Of a stretch of DNA of 64,000 nucleotides, positions 8,821 to 15,745 are shown piece after piece. A program made the translations under genes and the position numbers. Source of the DNA: Cohnella mopanensis (GTDB taxonomy: Bacteria; Bacillota; Bacilli; Paenibacillales; Paenibacillaceae); the NCBI RefSeq assembly GCF_022352055.1, contig NZ_JAKRWM010000004.1, positions 496,001-560,000 on the forward strand, in the 5' to 3' direction. The notes under the pieces were generated by a model. It saw only the letters and a list, made by a program, of their open reading frames with translations. It made no database searches and was not told the DNA's origin. Each line of letters begins with the position of its first letter. Position 1 is the first letter of the stretch.

Positions 8821-8887
8821 CTCTGGGCGAAAGGGATAACGGTTTGTGCCAAGTGCACAAATAAAATTCCTGAGCGAAGGGGATAGC
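8821..8887 (-). repeat. Two reverse-oriented 20-bp repeats downstream of csaB
   Basis: Read on the - strand, 8840-8821 and 8887-8868 match the same consensus as the cluster upstream of csaB: GTTATCCCTTTCGCCCAGAG and GCTATCCCCTTCGCTCAGGA. They are 47 bases apart. Between them TTGTGC (8844-8849) pairs with GCACAA (8855-8860). The + strand and - strand clusters therefore bracket csaB as inverted copies. Confidence 0.7.
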
Positions 8888-8928
8888 GGCAAAGAGAGAA
8901 AAACACACTAGCTGGAGAGTGACCTCAT

Positions 8929-9696
8929 TTGAACTCCAAAACGAAACCGTTTCCGACGGTTTCCCTGTACGGCGTCCCATTTTCGAAAATGAATATGAAG
9001 GAAACCGTAAATTACTTGGCGCATGCCGTTGAAACCCGACGCCCTCATCGCGTCATCACTGGGAATCCGATCATGCTTATGGTCGGGCTGGACAATCCTT
9101 CCTTTCATCGCACTCTGGCTACCGCCGACTTGGTCGTGCCGGATGGATCGGGTGTCGTATGGGCCGCTCGTCGCTTAAAAGAGCCGGTGCAAGAGCGCGT
9201 AGCTGGCTTCGATCTCATGCACGAGTTGCTTCGGGAGGGTGAACGCCATCAGTGGAGTGCGTATCTGCTCGGGGCTTCCGCGGACATTATTGAGGCTGCC
9301 CATGAAAAATTAAAAAAACAATTTCCGGGAATTCGTTTCGTCGGTCGTCGGGACGGTTATTTTACGGATAAAGAAGACGGAGAAGTCGTAGCAGCCATCA
9401 GGGAAGCGAATCCCGATTTGCTGTTCGTGGCCCGCGCTACGATGAATCAAGAGCCGTGGATCGAGAAATATCAGTCTGTTCTCGGGGTTCCGGTCGTGAT
9501 GGGCGTTGGGGGAAGTTTCGACGTGGTATCCGGCAAGCTTAAACGAGCTCCGGCAATATTTCGCAAGTTAGGTATGGAATGGTTCTATAGGCTATTACGA
9601 CAGCCTACCCGGTTTAAAAGGATGCTTGTTCTCCCTAAATTTGCGCTCAAAGTGATTAAAGATGGAGATAAAGTCCTTAAACATAGCAATCCGTGA
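8929..9696 (+). CDS. tagA: WecG/TagA/CpsF family N-acetylmannosaminyltransferase
   Basis: A 255-aa GT26 enzyme that transfers ManNAc from UDP-ManNAc to GlcNAc-PP-undecaprenol, giving the ManNAc-beta1,4-GlcNAc linkage disaccharide of wall teichoic acid or SCWP. Conserved residues are Thr44 in VITGNP and Asp72 in PDGSGVVWAAR; their 28-residue spacing equals that of the Thr37/Asp65 pair described for Thermoanaerobacter TagA. The C-terminal basic tail (RLLRQPTRFKRM) is the membrane-attachment appendage. The start is TTG with GGAGAG at 8914-8919. It follows csaB and precedes tagO, so the SCWP backbone genes sit together. Confidence 0.93.
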   Translation: MNSKTKPFPTVSLYGVPFSKMNMKETVNYLAHAVETRRPHRVITGNPIMLMVGLDNPSFHRTLATADLVVPDGSGVVWAARRLKEPVQERVAGFDLMHELLREGERHQWSAYLLGASADIIEAAHEKLKKQFPGIRFVGRRDGYFTDKEDGEVVAAIREANPDLLFVARATMNQEPWIEKYQSVLGVPVVMGVGGSFDVVSGKLKRAPAIFRKLGMEWFYRLLRQPTRFKRMLVLPKFALKVIKDGDKVLKHSNP

Positions 9697-9752
9697 TGAA
9701 AACTTTCATGAAAATGATGAAAATCATGAAAAACGGCTGAAAACGACTGAAT
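9697..9752 (+). promoter_or_regulatory. Helically phased A-tracts upstream of the tagO promoter
   Basis: TGAAAA occurs at 9697, 9709, 9718, 9727 and 9738, followed by TGAAT at 9748. The A4-5 tracts are centred roughly 12, 9, 9.5 and 10.5 bases apart, close to one helical turn, which predicts intrinsically curved DNA. They start at the tagA stop codon and end 8 bases before the putative -35 box. Such arrays can act as UP-like promoter activators or protein-binding sites. Confidence 0.5.
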
Positions 9753-9759
9753 GTTCACC

Positions 9760-9789
9760 TTGTTGGATTCCTTGTGACGGGAGTATAAT
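9760..9789 (+). promoter_or_regulatory. Candidate sigma-A promoter for tagO
   Basis: TTGTTG (9760-9765), an 18-base spacer and a perfect TATAAT (9784-9789). The start site would fall near 9796, giving a leader of about 25 bases before the tagO ATG with its AAAGGGGAG ribosome-binding site. Confidence 0.6.
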
Positions 9790-9820
9790 TCATTCCGGTA
9801 CAGAAAAAGGGGAGTTGTAG

Positions 9821-10966
9821 ATGGTGTCTGGTTGGATGCTAGGTATTGGACTCATTTCATTTATTGCAGCGATGGGGTTAGCCCTTGTATTAACACCGCT
9901 CGTTAAGAAGTTGGCCGTTCGCATCGGTGCGATCGACGTGCCTAATCATCGTAAAGTTCATACAAGAATCATGCCTCGTCTGGGCGGCGTTGCGATCTAT
10001 GCTGCGTTTACCGTGGGCATATTACTTATATTGCCGTGGCTGCCGGAAGGCATGCTAAGCGCGTACGACCGTAATCTCATTGGTGCACTCTTAGTAGGGG
10101 GCACGTTGATCGTTCTACTTGGCGCGCTTGATGACAAGTTCGACTTGTCCGCAAAGCTTAAACTGCTCGTGCAAATCGGTGCGGCTTGTATCGTCGTATT
10201 CGGATTTGACGTTAAGATTGATTTGTTGAACATTCCATTCGGATCGGCCATGCAGCCGTTAGGGGAATGGCTTAGTATTCCGCTTACGATCTTCTGGATC
10301 GTCGGCGTAACGAACGCGATTAACTTAATCGACGGATTGGACGGGCTTGCCGCAGGGGTGTCGGGTATCGCAGTTGCCACCATTTTAGTCATGGGTATTA
10401 TTATGGGCAACTCTACCGTTATTTTGCTGTCGGCGATATTGCTTGGCGCAATTGGAGGATTCCTGTTCTTTAACTTCCATCCCGCGAAAATATTCATGGG
10501 AGACTCGGGTTCACTGTTCCTTGGCTTTGCCTTGGCGACGTTGTCCATGCTCGGGTTCAAGCAAATTACGATCGTATCTTTCGTAACGCCGCTACTTATC
10601 ATCGGTGTTCCGCTGTCCGACACTTTCTTTGCGATCGTCCGCCGATGGATTCATAAGAAGCCTATCTTCGCGCCGGACAAAGGACATTTGCATCACTGCC
10701 TTCAACAGCTTGGATTCAGCCATCGCAAGACGGTGCTGATTATTTACGGAATCGCTACCTTCTTTGGCACGTGCGCGGTTATCCAATCGTCCGTATCCAA
10801 TACAGGATTAGGGAACTGGATCACGTTCATCGTCATCTGTGCTCTCGTATTCTTGTTGCAAATCGGTGCCGAGTTAATCGGAATCGTCGATCAGACCCGG
10901 CGGCCGGTGCTTGATCTTCTGGCTAGACTCCGAATGAAGCCGCACACGGAATCTCGGGGCAAGTAA
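9821..10966 (+). CDS. tagO: UDP-GlcNAc:undecaprenyl-phosphate GlcNAc-1-phosphate transferase (TagO/WecA, MraY family)
   Basis: A 381-aa polytopic enzyme with about eleven membrane helices that starts wall-polymer synthesis by making GlcNAc-PP-undecaprenol. Conserved cytoplasmic loops are DVPNHRKVH with MPRLGG (residues 45-62), LGALDDKFDLS (the DD Mg2+ site), NAINLIDGLDGLAAG and FFNFHPAKIFMGDSGS; a histidine-rich loop (DKGHLHH) follows. Its product is the substrate of the TagA-like enzyme just upstream. It has its own promoter and a strong terminator, so it is probably a single-gene unit. It may also prime other undecaprenyl-linked glycans made by this cell. Confidence 0.93.
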   Translation: MVSGWMLGIGLISFIAAMGLALVLTPLVKKLAVRIGAIDVPNHRKVHTRIMPRLGGVAIYAAFTVGILLILPWLPEGMLSAYDRNLIGALLVGGTLIVLLGALDDKFDLSAKLKLLVQIGAACIVVFGFDVKIDLLNIPFGSAMQPLGEWLSIPLTIFWIVGVTNAINLIDGLDGLAAGVSGIAVATILVMGIIMGNSTVILLSAILLGAIGGFLFFNFHPAKIFMGDSGSLFLGFALATLSMLGFKQITIVSFVTPLLIIGVPLSDTFFAIVRRWIHKKPIFAPDKGHLHHCLQQLGFSHRKTVLIIYGIATFFGTCAVIQSSVSNTGLGNWITFIVICALVFLLQIGAELIGIVDQTRRPVLDLLARLRMKPHTESRGK

Positions 10967-10982
10967 ATAAGCGGTCCGAACT

Positions 10983-11043
10983 CAAAAAAGACTCGATTGT
11001 ACCTCCTTAAGAGATTAAGGACAGGCAATCGGGTCTTTTTTTC
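10983..11043 (+). terminator. Rho-independent terminator after tagO
   Basis: Long imperfect stem: AAAAAGACTCGATTG (from 10985) pairs with CAATCGGGTCTTTTT, with inner complementarity of CCT and AGG, followed by seven or more T. The A-run on the 5' side means it could work on both strands. Confidence 0.85.
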
Positions 11044-11255
11044 GTCAATTCATCTAAAGAATTAGCGGTCAATGCCCGATAACTAATGTACGGAACTTTT
11101 GCGGCATCATGTCGTCTAATGGTAGAACATGCCGAATTAGGCGAATATCGCTAAGAGGAGGGAAGCAATCGGACAAAATCATCTTAATCAAAGGGTGGGT
11201 CTAGATTATTGTTTACTAAGTGAGAGTTGAGAGTCGTAGGGCTCTAGCCATACAT
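11044..11255 (+). other. Leader/intergenic region before the first SLH protein
   Basis: No open frame of note. It contains one hairpin, CGGCAT (11102-11107) with ATGCCG (11129-11134), and a purine-rich AGAGGAGGGAAG at about 11154-11165 without a following start. No convincing sigma-A promoter or riboswitch consensus was seen, although a promoter for the downstream gene must lie here or be shared. Confidence 0.4.
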
Positions 11256-11269
11256 AAGGAGGATTTTTC

Positions 11270-14200
11270 GTGAGAAAACTATTATCGGCGTTTCTGGCAT
11301 TTGCACTTGTTATCACACTAATTCCTGCTAATTTAATTCAGCAGGCTAACGCGGCTGGTTCGGCTGCAACTTATTTTATTCCGGATAATACTGTCCTACG
11401 TGATACTGCATTACGCTCTATCGACGATATATCTAATAAATTGACAAGAGATAACGCGTATATCACGAGTAATGGAAAGTTAACGGTAAACGGTACATTC
11501 TCGTATGTTTCCTCAACATCCATGGGAGTTAAGGTCGAACAACTGAATCTGCAAACAGGCGGAACCTGGTTGCCTGATAGTAACCATTTCACAACAGGCT
11601 CCATTCAAGAAGTTGCGGGGCAAACGAATCGATTTACAGCAAATAATCTGACCTTGTTTAGCGGGATGAACAGAATTACGTTCTCGGGCATGCAAGGAAC
11701 GATCCAACGTTCCGATGTGTTCTATGTTCTCTTTGATCAAGTTCCCTTTATCGAAAGCCTTAAAGTAATCAGTGGTTCAACTACTGTAAATCTGAATGAA
11801 GGAACCCAAGCAGTCGTTCCTGCTCAGTTGATTACACTGCAAGGTATTGTAAAGAATGCAACATCGGCAACGGTTAGCATGAACGGCAGCACGCCGATTC
11901 TGGCTTATATCTATGACGATGGTACGTTATTTACTCCGGCGATGACGTTGAAACCGGGGTTGAATAAGCTGAAAATGACGATTACCAACGGTAGTAATAC
12001 GATCAATACGACGCGCGAATTATACTTTTTCGATGCGACGAAGCCATACACGGACGTACAACTCGTGCACCATTCGGCTGAATATCCAATATTGAATAAT
12101 ATTCCTAATGTTACAACCGCAGCGTCGTTGCCTCCAGCTGTGCCTGGTGAGGAAGCGGGTTTGAAAGTGACCATGCTTGTACCCTATGGCTCTGCTGATT
12201 TTGGAGGGGCTGCAACGTATGTCATGAATGGCGCCCCTGTCGAGACGGTTACTACTGCTGACATAGTCACTCCGGACATTATTATTCCTGGGGCAGATGG
12301 CATTACTCCGCAGTATAGGCTCGTAACCTTTAAGACCCACACTACGTTCCCTTTTAAAGTTACTGCTGGAGCGTATTCTAAAACGCAAGATGTAAAGTTG
12401 ACTGTAACTTACGATACAACAACTAGTTCATCTACTACTACTACGTTTACGACTTCTTTCCAAGGAACATTCAAGTTCGTACCGGGAGATACCGTAATTA
12501 CAAAAATGCAATATTTGCCTAATTACACTGCGGGATCGGATCTTGCTACCGCAGATAAAGAACCATTGGATGGGGCACAAGTCCAAAGTCAGAATTTCTA
12601 CATCTTGGTTGACGCTAATGTTGTACCAACGGCTGACTTAGAAGCTTATTATTTACCTCTTAGCACGACACCGTTAACGATAACTCCAGCTGCGGATCCT
12701 TCAGATTTGGGTGCGACTCAGAAGGTATATCTGATTCAGAATTTTACGAATGGTCAACAAAAGGTACAATTTAAGTACGCTAACTCAACCTCATCGTTTA
12801 ACGCAAATATTTCTTACGTTAATAAGAGCTATATTTATATCGAAAACCTGTACGATGGACAAACGTATAAATTCGATTCTCGTGATGGTACGAATACGTT
12901 AAAGATAACGGGTAAGTTCATGGGCTTCGAGAATATTGAAGCTGCCCAATATTTTGTAAACGGCGTATTGATTGACAGCGTGGATGATAATGTGACCCCT
13001 ACGGATCCTTTAACCGAACTAACGGTACCGGACATTAATGTAACTCTTAACATCGGGGGAGCAGGTCCGCTAGTATTCGGTGAGAACCGGATTGTGTTCA
13101 AAGCTGTAAATAAGAATGGCGCTGGTATATCTCAAGAAATCGTTAAGGAAGTTCGTATCTATTTAATCGATACTAATGTATCTACGATTACTAAGCTAAT
13201 GCCTACGTTAAGTGTAGCTGGCCGTGAAGAGTTTACCCAAGGCGAATTAACGGATCCGCCATATACAGATGACAAGATGAATAAGATTTTCGCAGTCACA
13301 CCGGAATTCTTATTGATTAATGGAAAATATACAACCAGTGAAACGAAATATGATATTGTCATTCGCGGTACAGGTGCTAGGATATTGAATTTGAAGCTCG
13401 GAACCGAGCTCATATTTAACACAGCGATTCCTGTGAAGGGTGACGGTAATCTCGGTCTTAAGCAGAATGCATACTACACAGGTAATAATCAGCAATTCTA
13501 TTATGATTTGGCTGGAGACGAGAACGATTTTATTCTCAGGATTCGCGACATTCCATTCATAAATCCAGGTTCGCACATTTATAACCTTGAGCTAATCAAC
13601 GATACGGGTGCGCGCACTAGCCAATTATTGAATGTTACCCGGGAGCTTTCGCCGTATAGGGTTCTAGCACCGCAACCGACTGTGGGTAACCAGATTCTCG
13701 TGAATAAAAATTTCGTGCATTTCGATATTGAAGCCGAGGGTGCAACCGAAGTGCTTATCGGCGGTCAGAAAGCAACGAAACGGTCGGATCGCGACAATCG
13801 CTTTATCTATGATTATGTCGGTCTTAAACCTGACAAGCTGACTGCCATTAAAATTCAAATTAAGCGTGCCGATACGACGCTTAATAATACCGTTCAAGTG
13901 TATTATTCAAGTTCGGTGCAAATCGATAGTCAATTCATGCAGAAGCTGGATAAGAAATTCGAAGTATTCGATAAGAACGTGTTGCTTACATTCCCTAAAG
14001 GTACGGTATTGCAATCCGCTAAACCTAATGCATCCAATGTTACCAAGCTTTATAATAATACGATGATATTATTCGGGATTGCCGATCCACTTGACGGTGT
14101 CGTTGAGAGAAGAAACGATTATGGGAACATTATCAATATCGATTTTGATGAGCGTTTCTCGGACAAAAGCCAGATCCAGATCCCTGAACTTCTGGCCATC

Positions 14201-15199
14201 CGATTTAAGAATAACAGCAACACATTAAACTTCACTCCGATATCACCGATTTATTGGATAAGCGGTGGAGAAGGGGAATATGGCAACAAGGGCGATCTTG
14301 ATTATAAACCTGCTACAAATGGACTCGCGCCATATTCAACAGAAGGATTGTTCACTCAATATCCTTTGGAACGTAAAGTTATTCCTTCCAAACGAGGCCA
14401 GTTAACCCTTAAATACGATACGAATGTAGTAGACGAAGCAGGGTATACCTTATCGGTATTCCGTTATACGGATAACGGCAGCTGGGAGAACATGGGCGGA
14501 AAAGTAGATGCTAAGAAACATACGATTACGGTTCCATTCGACGATTTCGGCTATTACAATGTCGTTAAGTTGAGAAAAGGCTTTACGGATATTACGAATC
14601 ATACGTGGGCTCGCAATATTCTGAATGCATTGTATTCCAAGGGCATCATGAAGAATATGCGTACGGACGAGTTCGGCGCGAATGATCTTACAACGCGCGG
14701 CGAGTTTGCTACGTTGCTTGTCAAAGGTCTCAACCTTCCGTTGAACTCAGCTGGCAGTCAGACGTTTTTCGATATTTCTCCGGGAACGAAGACTGACACA
14801 TGGAGTTACGAATATATTGAGACAGCAGCAAGAGCGGGTATCGTAACAGGTTTAGATGAAGGCTTCTTCGGTCCGGAAATCCGGATTACGCGTCAGGAAG
14901 CGGCTGTCATGATCGCAAGGGCCATGAAACTGAAAACGCCTGTAAACGATACTAAGTTGGAATCGAGTCTCGCTAAATCGTTCACGGATTCTGGACTTAT
15001 TCATTATTACTCCAGACCGGCAATCGAAGCGGTGACCAAGGCGAAGATTATGTCCGGAACACCTGTTACTGTTGAAGGCCAGAAGAAAAAACTTTACGCC
15101 TTTAATCCGAGAGGAAATATGACTCGTGCCGAGGCGGGTAAAATCGCCGTGGAGTTGTTGAAGAAGTATAATAGCTTATTCCCTAAAAACTTAAGCTAA
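11270..15199 (+). CDS. Exported 1309-aa surface protein with three C-terminal SLH domains
   Basis: The signal peptide MRKLLSAFLAFALVITLIP... ends with AxA cleavage after QANA (about residue 28). Residues about 30-1000 are beta-rich and threonine/asparagine-rich with repeated Ig-like character; no catalytic domain was recognised. Three SLH domains occupy about 1104-1303, marked by FTDITNHTWA, TTRGEF, ITRQEAA and MTRAEAG. SLH domains bind pyruvylated SCWP, so the protein should be wall-anchored and depends on csaB upstream. The start is GTG with AAGGAGG seven bases upstream. It precedes the major S-layer gene and could be a secondary S-layer or cell-surface scaffold protein. Confidence 0.85.
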   Translation: MRKLLSAFLAFALVITLIPANLIQQANAAGSAATYFIPDNTVLRDTALRSIDDISNKLTRDNAYITSNGKLTVNGTFSYVSSTSMGVKVEQLNLQTGGTWLPDSNHFTTGSIQEVAGQTNRFTANNLTLFSGMNRITFSGMQGTIQRSDVFYVLFDQVPFIESLKVISGSTTVNLNEGTQAVVPAQLITLQGIVKNATSATVSMNGSTPILAYIYDDGTLFTPAMTLKPGLNKLKMTITNGSNTINTTRELYFFDATKPYTDVQLVHHSAEYPILNNIPNVTTAASLPPAVPGEEAGLKVTMLVPYGSADFGGAATYVMNGAPVETVTTADIVTPDIIIPGADGITPQYRLVTFKTHTTFPFKVTAGAYSKTQDVKLTVTYDTTTSSSTTTTFTTSFQGTFKFVPGDTVITKMQYLPNYTAGSDLATADKEPLDGAQVQSQNFYILVDANVVPTADLEAYYLPLSTTPLTITPAADPSDLGATQKVYLIQNFTNGQQKVQFKYANSTSSFNANISYVNKSYIYIENLYDGQTYKFDSRDGTNTLKITGKFMGFENIEAAQYFVNGVLIDSVDDNVTPTDPLTELTVPDINVTLNIGGAGPLVFGENRIVFKAVNKNGAGISQEIVKEVRIYLIDTNVSTITKLMPTLSVAGREEFTQGELTDPPYTDDKMNKIFAVTPEFLLINGKYTTSETKYDIVIRGTGARILNLKLGTELIFNTAIPVKGDGNLGLKQNAYYTGNNQQFYYDLAGDENDFILRIRDIPFINPGSHIYNLELINDTGARTSQLLNVTRELSPYRVLAPQPTVGNQILVNKNFVHFDIEAEGATEVLIGGQKATKRSDRDNRFIYDYVGLKPDKLTAIKIQIKRADTTLNNTVQVYYSSSVQIDSQFMQKLDKKFEVFDKNVLLTFPKGTVLQSAKPNASNVTKLYNNTMILFGIADPLDGVVERRNDYGNIINIDFDERFSDKSQIQIPELLAIRFKNNSNTLNFTPISPIYWISGGEGEYGNKGDLDYKPATNGLAPYSTEGLFTQYPLERKVIPSKRGQLTLKYDTNVVDEAGYTLSVFRYTDNGSWENMGGKVDAKKHTITVPFDDFGYYNVVKLRKGFTDITNHTWARNILNALYSKGIMKNMRTDEFGANDLTTRGEFATLLVKGLNLPLNSAGSQTFFDISPGTKTDTWSYEYIETAARAGIVTGLDEGFFGPEIRITRQEAAVMIARAMKLKTPVNDTKLESSLAKSFTDSGLIHYYSRPAIEAVTKAKIMSGTPVTVEGQKKKLYAFNPRGNMTRAEAGKIAVELLKKYNSLFPKNLS

Positions 15200-15213
15200 G
15201 CTTGCCTAGTACG

Positions 15214-15250
15214 CAGAACGGGAGGCCAATGGGTCTCCCTTCTGTATTTC
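15214..15250 (+). terminator. Terminator after the 1309-aa SLH protein gene
   Basis: CAGAACGGGAG (15214-15224) pairs with CTCCCTTCTG (15235-15244) with one bulge, followed by TATTTCTC. The U-run is modest. Confidence 0.65.
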
Positions 15251-15283
15251 TCATTCTTGGTTCTATAGGAAATGATTTACCAA

Positions 15284-15311
15284 TGACGTACTCTTTAGGT
15301 CAAGCTATACT
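15284..15311 (+). promoter_or_regulatory. Upstream candidate promoter of the S-layer gene (P1)
   Basis: TGACGT (15284-15289), a 16-base spacer and TATACT (15306-15311). It would give a leader of more than 400 bases. S-layer genes of related bacilli often have tandem promoters and long leaders; assignment here is by sequence match only. Confidence 0.35.
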
Positions 15312-15488
15312 AGAGAAGCAATAAGCCCTTACATAATGCCGGAGTGTCGGTTTGAAGACGTAGGGACAAAAAAAAGTTAGAACAATTTGATTTAAACCGC
15401 AACTTTTATCCGCGGTATGCGTTTAACATGATGAGTCTTTTGAGAGGGACTCAAGAACTACACATCTACTCTCTCTATGAAAATCTTC

Positions 15489-15518
15489 TTTACGCTAGGT
15501 GTTTGTCTCATGTATAAT
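15489..15518 (+). promoter_or_regulatory. Downstream candidate promoter of the S-layer gene (P2)
   Basis: TTTACG (15489-15494), an 18-base spacer and a perfect TATAAT (15513-15518). The start site would be near 15525, leaving a leader of about 220 bases. Confidence 0.5.
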
Positions 15519-15745
15519 GAGGAAAGTGGCATATTTTACCCTGCCTGATTTCTGTCTTTTTCTCGTTCTATTTCTACCGTTTACAAGTTTCTGCGACATG
15601 TATCTACTAATAGACATGCCGACAGACATCAATTATAGACAATGCTCTACTCAAGGAAGGGGGTGAAACACCGATGAGAGATTCGAGCTATAATTTTCAC
15701 ACACAAACAAAACAGATACATTCTCGAGGAGGAGAAAAAAAGGTT
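15519..15745 (+). promoter_or_regulatory. Long S-layer mRNA leader with two in-frame initiation sites
   Basis: Two strong Shine-Dalgarno/start pairs are present in one frame. GAAGGGGGTGA (about 15655-15665) precedes ATG 15674, and AGGAGGA (15728-15734) precedes ATG 15746. The upstream start would add 24 residues (MRDSSYNFHTQ...) in front of the signal peptide. The region 15251-15660 otherwise has no gene. A paired arrangement of this type is known from the Brevibacillus cell-wall protein operon. Confidence 0.6.

Noticed and set aside
7198-8887. CRISPR array
   Set aside because: The regularly spaced repeats are only about 20 bp, degenerate, partly in opposite orientation and surround a gene; no cas genes are present.
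11110-11135. tRNA D-arm-like sequence (GTCTAATGGTAGAAC)
   Set aside because: No acceptor stem, anticodon arm or T-arm (GGTTCGA) follows at the right distance; probably chance.
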